From positions 1-42,829 of the forward strand of contig NZ_JAGPYK010000044.1 in NCBI RefSeq assembly GCF_018070045.1: a stretch of DNA of 42,829 nt. Reading direction: 5' to 3'. This document shows positions 1 through 6,905 of the stretch, one piece after another (the first letter of the stretch is position 1; each line of letters opens with the position of its first letter). A model generated the notes under the pieces. That model did no database searches. It was not told where the DNA came from and worked only from the letters and a program-made list of their open reading frames with translations. Origin of the DNA: Micromonospora sp. U21 (GTDB lineage: Bacteria; Actinomycetota; Actinomycetes; Mycobacteriales; Micromonosporaceae). The translations under genes and the position numbers were made by a program.

Positions 1-90
1 TCCGCGATGAAACGGAACGCCGCCCGCTTCCCCTCCGATGGATGCATCGCCATGGATCAGGCAAATCGTGCGAACAGTGCAGCAGACTAA
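1..90 (+). CDS. possible C-terminal end of a gene cut by the window edge
   Basis: Frame 1 is open from the first base to a TAA at 88-90 and would give about 29 residues (ending ANSAAD). I recognise no family. Third-position GC is high over the first half and falls in the second half, so this may be a real C-terminus or chance. The following bases 91-225 hold only a small hairpin (133-138 with 144-149); I see no gene there. Confidence 0.25.
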   Translation, partial: SAMKRNAARFPSDGCIAMDQANRANSAAD

Positions 91-225
91 ACCGAAAAGT
101 CGGGCACGACGTCATCGAATGCCCTCTTAGATCGCGGTTAACGACCGCGGCGAAGCGGCCACGGGCTGTCAGGATCAGGGCACGAACCCACCAGTTCCAC
201 CGGCCAGCGCACCACGCAGCCACGG

Positions 226-301
226 CCGGTGGAGCCGCGCGCGCGGCGGGAGTCCAGGTCCCCCCACACCCACGCTCCCGCCGCGCGCCCTGCTCCACCG
301 G
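226..301. terminator. large nested hairpin downstream of the deaminase gene
   Basis: Two nested perfect stems. The outer stem pairs CCGGTGGAG (226-234) with CTCCACCGG (293-301). The inner stem pairs 14 bases (239-252) with 275-288, leaving a 22-nt loop. It begins 7 bases after the minus-strand stop at 308, so it most likely ends the tam-deaminase transcript. It lacks a clear U tract, as is usual in high-GC actinobacteria. Confidence 0.7.
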
Positions 302-307
302 AACGGC

Positions 308-1333
308 TCAGCCGGAGACGGTGGCGAGGTGGGCGTCGATCTCGGCGGTGATCCGCTGCTTGCCGGCCGTGTCGAGGAAGGACGCGGCCACCCCGTTGCG
401 GGCCAGCCCGGCCAGCCCCTGCGGGCCCACCCCGAGCAGCCGGGCCGCCACCGCGTACTCGTCGTTGAGGGTGGTGCCGAACATCGGCGGGTCATCGGAG
501 TTGATGGTGACCAGCAGCCCGGCCTCGACCAACCGGGGCAGCGGATGCTCGTCGAGGCTGGCCACCGCCCGGGTCCGCACGTTGGACGTCGGGCAGATCT
601 CCATCCCGATCTGCCGCTCGGCCAGGTACGCGAGCAGCTCCGGGTCCTGTGCGGCGGAGATGCCGTGCCCGATCCGCTCGGCGCCCAGCTCGTTCAGCGC
701 GTCCCAGATGGTCTGCGGGCCGGTGGTCTCCCCCGCGTGCGGCACCGACCGCAGCCCGGCCGCACGGGCCCGGTCGAAGTAGGGCCGGAACTGCGGCCGG
801 GGTACGCCGATCTCCGGGCCGCCCAGGCCGAAGCTGATCAGCCCGTCCGGGCGTTCCTCCAGCGCGATGCGCAGCGTCTCCTCGGCCGCCGGCAGGCCCG
901 CCTCGCCGGGGATGTCGAAGCACCAGCGCAGGTCGAGGCCGAAGTCGACCGAGGCGCGCTTGCGGGCGTCCTCGATCGCCTCGCAGAACGCCGGCGCGGG
1001 GATGCCCCGTCGCACGTGCGAGTACGGGGTGATGGTCAGCTCCGCGTACCGGACCTGCTGGCGGGCCAGCTCCCGGGCCACCTCGTGGGTGAGGATCCAG
1101 ACGTCCTCGGGGTCGCGGATGAGGTCCACCACGCTCAGGTACACCTCGATGAAGTGCGCGAAGTCGCGGAACTCGAAGTAGTCGGCGAGCGCTTCCGGGT
1201 CGGCGGGCACCGGGGTGCGTCCCTCGTGCCGGGCGGCCAGCTCGGCGACGATGCGGGGCGAGGCGGAGCCGACGTGGTGCACGTGCAGCTCCACCTTGGG
1301 CAGTCCGGCGATGAAGGTGGGCAGGTCGGTCAC
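308..1333 (-). CDS. adenosine deaminase family protein
   Basis: Metal-dependent amidohydrolase that hydrolyses an adenine-type 6-amino group. Visible family landmarks are the N-terminal metal site (ELHVHHVGS, about residue 16), HAGE (about residue 190), the GHGI metal histidine, EICPTSN and the metal aspartate in TINSDDPP. The length of 341 aa fits the family. I chose the GTG at 1333 because its GTGA overlaps the stop of the upstream methyltransferase by 4 bases and the protein then starts just before the metal motif; longer frames lack conserved sequence. HVHHVGS differs from the HVHLEGS/HVHLDGS typical of classical adenosine deaminases, so a related substrate such as aminodeoxyfutalosine is possible. 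The fold assignment is firm and the substrate uncertain. Confidence 0.88.
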   Translation of the reverse strand: MTDLPTFIAGLPKVELHVHHVGSASPRIVAELAARHEGRTPVPADPEALADYFEFRDFAHFIEVYLSVVDLIRDPEDVWILTHEVARELARQQVRYAELTITPYSHVRRGIPAPAFCEAIEDARKRASVDFGLDLRWCFDIPGEAGLPAAEETLRIALEERPDGLISFGLGGPEIGVPRPQFRPYFDRARAAGLRSVPHAGETTGPQTIWDALNELGAERIGHGISAAQDPELLAYLAERQIGMEICPTSNVRTRAVASLDEHPLPRLVEAGLLVTINSDDPPMFGTTLNDEYAVAARLLGVGPQGLAGLARNGVAASFLDTAGKQRITAEIDAHLATVSG

Positions 1334-2124
1334 AGGTTCTCCTCGGCACGGTCGCCGGTGCGGGCGACGACGAAGACGCGGCGGAACGGGAAGTACACCT
1401 GACCCTGCCGCACCGGGTACGCGGCGGCGAGTCGTACCCCCAGCTCGGCCCGGAAGGCGGACCAGCCGGCGGCGTCCAGGGCCGCCCGGACCGGGCGCAG
1501 CGCGGTGCCCTCCATCCAGGCCAGCACCGGGTGGTCGGCGGTGGGCCGGACCGGCAGCAGGTGCACGTAGGTAGTCTCCCAGGCGTCCACGGCGCAGCCC
1601 GCACCGGTCAGCAGCTCGGCGTAGTCGGCCGGGTCGGCGACCGGGTCGGCGCGCAGCAGCGGGACCAGCTCGGCATGCCAGGCGGGCCGGCCGGCGACCT
1701 CGCGCAGCGCCCGGTGTGAGGGGGCGGCGAAGTTGCCCGGGACCTGCATGGCGAGCCAGGCGCCGGTGGGCAGCTCGACGGCCCAGCGTCGCAGCAGCTC
1801 CTGGTGGCCCGGGACCCACTGGAGCGCGGCGTTGGTGATCACCACGTCCTCGTCGCCGGCCGGCCGCCAGTCACGCAGGTCGGCGACGGCGAAGTCGACC
1901 GGGGCGTCCAGCGCTGCGGCCCGGTCGATCATCTCCGGCGAGGAGTCGAGGCCGATCACCCGGCTCGCGGGCCAGCGCTCGGCGAGGGTGGCGGTGAGCT
2001 GGCCGGGGCCGCAGCCGAGGTCGACCACCGTGCGGGGCCGTTCGGCGGGGATCCGGGCGACCAGGTCGTGGAACGGCCGGGACCGCTCGTCGCCGTAGCG
2101 CAGGTACGTCGTCGGATCCCACAT
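1330..2124 (-). CDS. tam: trans-aconitate 2-methyltransferase
   Basis: SAM-dependent methyltransferase of 264 aa that esterifies trans-aconitate, an inhibitory by-product of the aconitase reaction. The N-terminus MWDPTTYLRYGDERSRP and SAM motif I (VDLGCGPGQLT, about residues 35-45) match the Tam family, followed by an acidic motif II (GLDSSPEMI) and ITNAALQWVPGH. The start is the ATG at 2124 with a GGGAGGCG ribosome-binding site about 4 bases upstream. It is translationally coupled to the deaminase through a 4-base overlap. The divergent aldo/keto reductase lies 83 bp away. Family confidence is high; trans-aconitate as substrate is by family resemblance. Confidence 0.9.
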   Translation of the reverse strand: MWDPTTYLRYGDERSRPFHDLVARIPAERPRTVVDLGCGPGQLTATLAERWPASRVIGLDSSPEMIDRAAALDAPVDFAVADLRDWRPAGDEDVVITNAALQWVPGHQELLRRWAVELPTGAWLAMQVPGNFAAPSHRALREVAGRPAWHAELVPLLRADPVADPADYAELLTGAGCAVDAWETTYVHLLPVRPTADHPVLAWMEGTALRPVRAALDAAGWSAFRAELGVRLAAAYPVRQGQVYFPFRRVFVVARTGDRAEENL

Positions 2125-2207
2125 TGTCGCCTCCCAAACCGTACGTCCGTCTTGTTTACGGTACGGCTCGCGTGGCAGGCCGGCAACCCGATCACTAGGC
2201 TCGGGGC
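2125..2207. promoter_or_regulatory. divergent promoter region between tam and the aldo/keto reductase
   Basis: On the plus strand a -10-like TAGGCT (2196-2201) sits 6 nt before the ATG at 2208, the arrangement expected for a leaderless transcript. On the minus strand TACGGT (complement of 2138-2143) lies upstream of the tam ribosome-binding site. CCGTAC (2139-2144) and GTACGG (2161-2166) form an inverted repeat that could be an operator. No start site has been measured here. Confidence 0.5.
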
Positions 2208-3191
2208 ATGGAACAGCGCAGCTTCAACCGGCTCGGCCGGACCGTCGGAATGGTTGGCCTGGGCGCCTGGCAGCTCGGCGCGGACTGGGGCACCGTCAGC
2301 GAGGACGACGCGATGGCCGTGCTGGCCGCCGCCGTGGACGCCGGGGTCACCTTCCTGGACACCGCCGACGTGTACGGCGACGGCCGCAGCGAGCAGCTGA
2401 TCGGCCGCTTCCTGCGCTCCCGGCCCGACGCCGGGCTGACCGTCGCCACCAAGATGGGTCGCCGGGTTGAGCAGCAGCCGGAGGCGTACACCCTGGCCAA
2501 CTTCCGGCAGTGGACCGACCGGTCCCGGGCCAACCTGGGGATGGACACCCTGGACCTGGTCCAGCTGCACTGCCCGCCCACGGCCGTCTTCGCCGACGAC
2601 GCGGTCTTCGACGCCCTGGACACCCTCGCCGCGGAGAAGGCCATCGCCGGGTACGGGGTCAGCGTGGAGACCTGCGACCAGGCGCTCACCACGATCGCCC
2701 GGCCCGGGGTGGCCAGCGTCCAGATCATCCTCAACGCGGTACGACACAAGCCGCTGGAGCAGGTGCTGCCCGCCGCGGCGGCGGCCGGGGTCGGCATCAT
2801 CGCCCGGGTGCCGCTGGCCAGCGGTCTGCTCTCCGGCCGCTACGACGAGCACACCGAGTTCCCGGCCGACGACCACCGCAACTACAACCGGCACGGCGAG
2901 GCGTTCGACGTCGGCGAGACGTTCTCCGGCGTCGACTTCGAGCGGGGGTTGGCCGCCGTACGCCGGCTGGCGCCGCTGGTCGACGCGGACCGCACGATGG
3001 CGCAGTTCGCACTGCGGTGGGTGCTGGACCAGGCGGGCGTCACCGTCGTCATTCCCGGCGCCCGCGACGCCGATCAGGCCCGGCGCAACGCGGCCGCGGC
3101 CGACCTGCCGCCGCTTTCGCCCGGCCAGCTGGCCGGCGTGCGCGAGGTCTACGACGAGCTGATCCGCCCGCAGGTACACGACCGGTGGTGA
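2208..3191 (+). CDS. aldo/keto reductase
   Basis: NADPH-dependent oxidoreductase of 327 aa with a TIM-barrel fold. The opening (FNRLGRTVGMVGLGAWQLG) and the catalytic tetrad are visible: Asp and Tyr in FLDTADVYGDG (about residues 46-56), Lys in TKMG and His in LVQLHCPP. The C-terminal cofactor loop (TVVIPGARDADQARRN) is that of AKRs related to the YajO/Gas1 group. There is no ribosome-binding site; a TAGGCT box 6 nt before the ATG suggests leaderless translation. The physiological substrate cannot be told from sequence. Confidence 0.93.
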   Translation: MEQRSFNRLGRTVGMVGLGAWQLGADWGTVSEDDAMAVLAAAVDAGVTFLDTADVYGDGRSEQLIGRFLRSRPDAGLTVATKMGRRVEQQPEAYTLANFRQWTDRSRANLGMDTLDLVQLHCPPTAVFADDAVFDALDTLAAEKAIAGYGVSVETCDQALTTIARPGVASVQIILNAVRHKPLEQVLPAAAAAGVGIIARVPLASGLLSGRYDEHTEFPADDHRNYNRHGEAFDVGETFSGVDFERGLAAVRRLAPLVDADRTMAQFALRWVLDQAGVTVVIPGARDADQARRNAAAADLPPLSPGQLAGVREVYDELIRPQVHDRW

Positions 3192-3285
3192 CCCGCGCGC
3201 CCTGGGTGCTCGCACCGCGTGCCCCGGCCGGCGATGCTGGGAGTGCGGGGCGGCGCGCCGCACGATCCGACGGAGAGGGGACGCG

Positions 3286-3480
3286 ATGAGGGGTTGGCTT
3301 CCGCTCACCCTCGGCCTGCTGGCGGTCGTGATCGGTGCGGTGTGGACGGTGCAGGGCCTGGGCTACGTCAGCGGCAGTGTGATGACCGACCAACCGGTCT
3401 GGGCGGTGCTCGGCCCGGTCGTGGCCCTGGCCGGGCTGGTGCTGCTCTGGCTCGGCCTGCGCTCCCGCCGTCGACGCTGA
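3286..3480 (+). CDS. small two-helix membrane protein
   Basis: 64 aa, unknown function. It starts MRGWLPLTLGLLAVVIG after a good GGAGAGGGG ribosome-binding site. Two hydrophobic segments (about residues 5-25 and 38-57) flank a short polar loop, and the protein ends with a basic tail (RSRRRR) that should face the cytoplasm. Codon bias matches its neighbours. It lies 94 bp after the reductase and is followed by a strong terminator, so it may be the last gene of that transcript. I recognise no family. Confidence 0.65.
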   Translation: MRGWLPLTLGLLAVVIGAVWTVQGLGYVSGSVMTDQPVWAVLGPVVALAGLVLLWLGLRSRRRR

Positions 3481-3544
3481 CCCGGAGGGTCGCCGGACTC
3501 CACAGTGGGGTCGGTGCGGACCGACCGCGCCCCGGGACGTGGAA

Positions 3545-3574
3545 AGCCCCGTATCCCGGACGGGATACGGGGCT
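3545..3574. terminator. bidirectional terminator hairpin
   Basis: Perfect 13-bp stem, AGCCCCGTATCCC (3545-3557) with 3562-3574, closed by a GGAC tetraloop. It lies between the converging small membrane protein gene and the cold-shock gene and can serve both. AAA precedes the stem, giving a short U run for minus-strand transcripts. Confidence 0.85.
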
Positions 3575-3630
3575 GCACAACGACCCCTGGCCGGATCGTC
3601 CCACTGGCCGGCGGGGGCCGGCCGCATTAC

Positions 3631-3834
3631 TCAGATGGGACGGACCTGCTCAGCCTGCGGGCCCTTCTGACCCTGAGCGATCTCGAACTCCACCCGCTGG
3701 TTCTCCTCCAGCGTGCGGTAGCCGCTGGTCTGGATGGCCGAGAAGTGGACGAACACGTCAGCACCCCCGCCGTCGACGGTGATGAAGCCGAAGCCCTTGT
3801 CAGCGTTGAACCACTTCACGGTTCCCTGCGCCAT
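3631..3834 (-). CDS. cold-shock protein, CspA family
   Basis: 67-aa single-domain nucleic-acid chaperone. RNP1 (KGFGFI, residues 13-18) and RNP2 (VFVHF, about residues 27-31) are intact and the length is standard. It binds single-stranded RNA/DNA and melts structure, at low temperature or constitutively. The ribosome-binding site AGAAGGAGAT sits 6 nt before the ATG, unusually strong for this window. The leader holds structure that could hide that site (see the regulatory entry). Which of the several actinobacterial Csp paralogues this is cannot be told. Confidence 0.96.
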   Translation of the reverse strand: MAQGTVKWFNADKGFGFITVDGGGADVFVHFSAIQTSGYRTLEENQRVEFEIAQGQKGPQAEQVRPI

Positions 3835-3940
3835 GTGTATCTCCTTCTAAAACTGGCGGCCGTGCACGCCGTGCGGCCGAATTGGCCGTTTTCGAGCAGC
3901 GGCGTTTGAGGCGGCCCCCACGAAGGAGACTTCTCTCAAC
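3835..3940 (-). promoter_or_regulatory. structured 5' leader of the cold-shock gene
   Basis: In the transcript, UCUCCUUC (complement of 3922-3929) can pair perfectly over 8 nt with GAAGGAGA in the ribosome-binding site (complement of 3840-3847). A separate 10-bp GC-rich hairpin with one bulge (3857-3867 with 3871-3879) lies between the two elements. This suggests translation control by masking the ribosome-binding site. The rest of the gene-free stretch up to 4074 contains some A/T-rich sequence (3951-4025) that probably carries the promoter, but I cannot place -35/-10 boxes with confidence. Confidence 0.5.
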
Positions 3941-4074
3941 CCACGCCATCTCGCAACAGCGGCAACAGCAAATCACGTACGCAAAAACTCCGCACGACCT
4001 CTCCGACGAATTTCTCCGACATGTGACCTGACGGATGCCCGAGATCGCTGGGCGGCGTGCGGTGCCATGCGAAA

Positions 4075-4106
4075 GGCCCCCCGCCCGTCGATGCGGGAAG
4101 GGGGCC
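4075..4106. terminator. terminator of the PF07332-DUF3618-DUF4235 operon
   Basis: GGCCCCC (4075-4081) pairs with GGGGGCC (4100-4106), with an inner stem CCCG(T)/(T)GCGGG around a TCGA loop. Read on the minus strand it is followed by UUUCG, 13 bases after the stop of the DUF4235 gene. Confidence 0.75.
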
Positions 4107-4119
4107 GACGCTGCGCTGG

Positions 4120-4392
4120 TCAGTCCGGCCAGTGGCCGGTCATCCGGCGGACGCCGACCGCGCCGCCCCGGTCCACGGCGGCCCGGACCACCGCGAAGAT
4201 GGCCCCCTGCAACGCCGCGGCGGCCAGGATCTCGCCCCAGCCGCGGTCCTCGTCGGTGGCGCTGGGCGCCTCGCCGTCGCCAGCGGTGACCTTCCAGACC
4301 TGCCGGAAGATCGCGCCAGCCACCGCACCGGCGGCGATACCCAGCAGCACGCCGGCCGGTCGGTACGCGGCCCTGCTGATGCCCTTGCTCAC
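4120..4392 (-). CDS. DUF4235 membrane protein
   Basis: 90 aa. An N-terminal hydrophobic stretch (about residues 10-30, VLLGIAAGAVAGAIF) leads into a short conserved segment around RQVWKVTAGDGEAPSATDED, then a second hydrophobic helix (about residues 53-70, EILAAAALQGAIFAVVRAAVDRGGA). This is the DUF4235 pattern, found in actinobacteria beside DUF3618 and PF07332 proteins as here. The ATG overlaps the DUF3618 stop by 4 bases, so it is the last gene of that operon. Function is unknown; an envelope role is inferred from its partners. Confidence 0.85.
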   Translation of the reverse strand: MSKGISRAAYRPAGVLLGIAAGAVAGAIFRQVWKVTAGDGEAPSATDEDRGWGEILAAAALQGAIFAVVRAAVDRGGAVGVRRMTGHWPD

Positions 4393-4829
4393 CTACGCCT
4401 CCCCCGCACGATCATCAGCACCACCACGGTGGCCACCGCACCGGCGGCGATGGCCGCCCATGGCACCGGGTTGCGCCGAACCAACTCGCCCTTGTCGTGG
4501 GCCTGCGTTCGCGCCACCTCGGCGCGGCGCACGGCCTGCCCGCGAACCCGGGCCACATTCTGCACGGTCTGCCCGCGAACGCGGGCCACATTCTGCACGG
4601 CCTGCCCGCGAACCCGGGCCACATTCTGCACGGCCTGCCCGCGAACCCGGGCCACCGTCTGCGCCGCCTGCTCGCGCACCCGCTCCCGCGCCTGCTCGGC
4701 GGACTCCTTCAGGCGCGCCTTGACGTCCGCCTTGGCGGCCAGCGCCTCCATCGTCTCGCCCAGCTCGACGCGGGTGCGACGGATCTCCTCGCGGAGCGCC
4801 TCCGTGTCGCCCGTCCCGTTTCCCGTCAT
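4389..4829 (-). CDS. DUF3618 protein with internal 11-residue repeats
   Basis: 146 aa. The N-terminal half (residues 8-50: TEALREEIRRTRVELGETMEALAAKADVK, given here only as the family hallmark I-x-x-TR-x-E-L-x-x-T) is DUF3618. Residues about 57-100 consist of four near-identical 11-residue units VQNVARVRGQA, predicted as one long amphipathic helix. The C-terminus has one membrane helix (about residues 123-140) ending in RGRRR. The product is probably a membrane-anchored rod in the cytoplasm. Its ATG overlaps the PF07332 gene stop and its stop overlaps the DUF4235 start, so the three are co-translated. The repeat is an expansion worth comparing with relatives. Confidence 0.88.
   Translation of the reverse strand: MTGNGTGDTEALREEIRRTRVELGETMEALAAKADVKARLKESAEQARERVREQAAQTVARVRGQAVQNVARVRGQAVQNVARVRGQTVQNVARVRGQAVRRAEVARTQAHDKGELVRRNPVPWAAIAAGAVATVVVLMIVRGRRR
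4530..4661 (-). repeat. four 33-bp in-frame tandem repeats in the DUF3618 gene
   Basis: Units at 4530-4562, 4563-4595, 4596-4628 and 4629-4661. Units 1 and 3 are identical; unit 2 differs by two bases and unit 4 by two near its end. A degenerate fifth unit follows. Each unit encodes 11 residues (AVQNVARVRGQ type), so copy number can change without a frameshift. Confidence 0.95.
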
Positions 4830-5260
4830 GTCCGTCCCCTGTCCTTCACTGCGGCGGTGACGGTGTCCACGTCAGCGCGGAGGCTGCGGACCGCGGCCGC
4901 CGGAACGGGCGGGACCGCACGACTGACCTGCTTCTTGCCCACCAGGGCGAGGATGCCGGCCAGCAGGAAGAGGGCCACCGCCACGATCAACGCGGCGGCC
5001 CAGCCGGGCAGCACCAGGTCGAGCAGCAGGATCGCCGTGGCGACCAGGGCGCCCAGGCCGAAGAACGCGAGCGCGCCGCCGCCGCCGAACAAACCGATCC
5101 CGATGCCGGCGTGCTTGCCCTTCTGGGTCAACTCCGCCCGGGCCAGCGCCAGTTCGTCCCGCACCAAACGGGAGACCTGCTCGGTGGCCCGCTGCACCAA
5201 CTCGGCGGTGGAGGGCTCGCTCCCGTTGTGGGATGTGCGGGCGTTCGCCACGTCAGCCAT
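4826..5260 (-). CDS. phage-holin-superfamily III (PF07332) membrane protein
   Basis: 144 aa. An amphipathic N-terminal helix (STAELVQRATEQVSRLVRDE, residues 17-36) leads to two adjacent membrane helices (about residues 52-76 and 83-107, Gly- and Ala-rich), then a short cytoplasmic tail. This is the actinobacterial PF07332 family; despite its name it is a chromosomal gene, not a phage lysis gene. The ribosome-binding site (AAAGGAGGACAGC) is strong. It is the first gene of an operon with DUF3618 and DUF4235. The conserved trio suggests a shared membrane complex of unknown role. Confidence 0.87.
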   Translation of the reverse strand: MADVANARTSHNGSEPSTAELVQRATEQVSRLVRDELALARAELTQKGKHAGIGIGLFGGGGALAFFGLGALVATAILLLDLVLPGWAAALIVAVALFLLAGILALVGKKQVSRAVPPVPAAAVRSLRADVDTVTAAVKDRGRT

Positions 5261-5525
5261 GCTGTCCTCCTTTCCTCATCACCGCGCTGTATGCCCGGAG
5301 TTGGCGCCGGTCAATCCTCAAGCGCGCCAACCCGGTCGCCGTTCCCCTCGTCCGGTTGCGCGCCTGCCGGCACGGCGTCCGGCCGCCCCGGTCACCGTAG
5401 AGACGTCCGGCAGCAGGTCCCCCGCCTAAGCCCGGTCAAACCTCCCGGAACGGACCGGACCTCACTCCCCCGCCCGACCAACGCCGCGCCCGCCCCCCTG
5501 GACACGCCCGGCCCCCCACCATCAA

Positions 5526-5594
5526 CCCCGTTGATTATGAAGTTAGCGACGCGACACGCCGTCACGGGCGTCGCCAACTTCATGATCGACGGGG
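5526..5594. repeat. long imperfect palindrome, intergenic repeat element
   Basis: A 27-base left arm (5526-5552, containing GTTGATTATGAAGTTAGCG) pairs with 5568-5594 with only three non-Watson-Crick positions, two of them G-U on plus-strand RNA. The loop is 15 nt. I recall close relatives scattered between genes in Micromonospora and Salinispora. The arms are much less GC-rich than the surrounding sequence, which argues for a dispersed element. It may also terminate transcription. The rest of the gene-free stretch 5261-5625 shows nothing I can name. Confidence 0.8.
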
Positions 5595-5626
5595 AAAGCG
5601 GCGGGCCCGGGGGGAGGGGAGGGGGG

Positions 5627-6823
5627 TCAGGGGCGGGGGGCTGGGGTTTCTTCGGGGCCGACGAAGGCTTCGCTGCGGGCGTCGCCGTCGTCGCTGCCGC
5701 CGAAGACGCGCGCGTCGTCGGGCACCTCGGTGTCGGTCAGCCGGCGCACCGGCCGCCGCGGCTGCACCCACTGCCAGGGCAGGTTGCTGCCGGCGTCGCC
5801 CAGCTCGGTGCGCAACCGGGGCATCGCGGTGGGGCGGTTGTCCCGGATCCAGGCCACCAGGTGCTCGCGAACCAGACAGCGCAGGTCCCACAGGCTGCCG
5901 GCGTCGGCGGCGCTGACCAGGGCGCGCACCCGGACCGTCCCGCCGGTCGCGTCGGTCACCTGCAGCACGCAGACCCGGCCGTCCCACAGCTCGGTGCCCT
6001 CCACCAGGCGGCGCAGCTCCTCCCGCATGGTCTGCACCGGCACCGCCCAGTCCACGTCGAACTCGGCCGTGCCGAGCACCGCCGCCTCGGTCCGCGTCCA
6101 GTTCTGGAACGGTTTGCTGGTGAAGTACGAGGTGGGCAGGATCAGTCGCCGGTCGTCCCAGATCTGCACCACCACGTAGCTGAGGGTCAACTCCTCGATC
6201 CGGCCCCACTCCCCCTCGACGACCACCACGTCGTCGAGCCGGACCGCATCGCTGAAGGCGAGCTGGAGGCCGGCGAACACGTTGCCAAGCAGGCTCTGCG
6301 CGGCCAGCGCGGCCACCACACCGACCACACCGGCGGAGGTCAGCACGCCGGCGCCGATGCCACGCACACTCGGGAACGTCATCAGCATCACGCCGACGGC
6401 CAGGATCACGATCACCGCGATGGTCAGCCGGCGCAGCATCACCACCTGGGTCCGTACCCGCCGGGCGTGCCGGTTGTCCGGCACGTCGACCCGGAACCGG
6501 GCCAGCGCGGTGTCCTCCACGACGACCAGCAGCGCCGCCACCAGCCAGGCCACGGTGGCGATGACGCCGAGGATGAGCAGGTGCAGCAGCATCCGGCGCC
6601 AGCCTTCGCCGACCGCGTACCCGGTGCTGAACCGGGCGGCGAACTGCACCGCGAGCACCGTCGCGGCGACCTGGAACGGGCGGTGGGCGTGGTCGGTCAG
6701 TTCGGTCATCAGCAGCGACCGGCGGCCGAAGCGCCGGGTGATCCGGTGGACGACCTGAACCAGGAACAGGGCGACCGCCGCGGCGGCGAGCGCGGCGACG
6801 GCCGTTTCGAGGTACCTCTGCAC
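5627..6823 (-). CDS. MscS-family mechanosensitive channel
   Basis: 398 aa. Four hydrophobic segments occupy about residues 5-25, 55-70, 80-105 and 130-150. The Gly/Ala-rich pore helix and start of the beta domain (GVVGVVAALAAQSLLGNVF, about residues 168-186, then AFSDAVRLDDVVVVEGEWG) are typical of MscS. The cytoplasmic part carries ILPTSYFTSKPFQNWTR, also a family landmark. The C-terminal 50 residues are acidic and low-complexity. The protein should release solutes on membrane tension; it may be one of several paralogues. The gene stands alone on the minus strand, 82 bp from the DUF1206 gene. Confidence 0.93.
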   Translation of the reverse strand: MQRYLETAVAALAAAAVALFLVQVVHRITRRFGRRSLLMTELTDHAHRPFQVAATVLAVQFAARFSTGYAVGEGWRRMLLHLLILGVIATVAWLVAALLVVVEDTALARFRVDVPDNRHARRVRTQVVMLRRLTIAVIVILAVGVMLMTFPSVRGIGAGVLTSAGVVGVVAALAAQSLLGNVFAGLQLAFSDAVRLDDVVVVEGEWGRIEELTLSYVVVQIWDDRRLILPTSYFTSKPFQNWTRTEAAVLGTAEFDVDWAVPVQTMREELRRLVEGTELWDGRVCVLQVTDATGGTVRVRALVSAADAGSLWDLRCLVREHLVAWIRDNRPTAMPRLRTELGDAGSNLPWQWVQPRRPVRRLTDTEVPDDARVFGGSDDGDARSEAFVGPEETPAPRP

Positions 6824-6905
6824 GTGCGTGGAACTCCCCTCCGGCCGGACGGCAGTGCTTCGGGCAAAAGCCCAACAATGCCCGACGTCTCCGGAATCGA
6901 CCAGG

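Noticed and set aside
1956..3308. 450-codon minus-strand frame opposite the aldo/keto reductase
   Set aside because: It covers a complete, motif-bearing gene on the other strand and has only composition-driven sequence.
4530..4661. 33-bp repeats considered as a CRISPR array
   Set aside because: The units are contiguous without spacers and lie in frame within a DUF3618 coding sequence.
4826..5260. Phage holin reading of the PF07332 gene
   Set aside because: No phage genes are nearby; the DUF3618/DUF4235 neighbours show the chromosomal actinobacterial version.
5526..5594. Palindrome as the terminal repeat of an insertion sequence
   Set aside because: The arms are only 15 nt apart with no transposase between or beside them.
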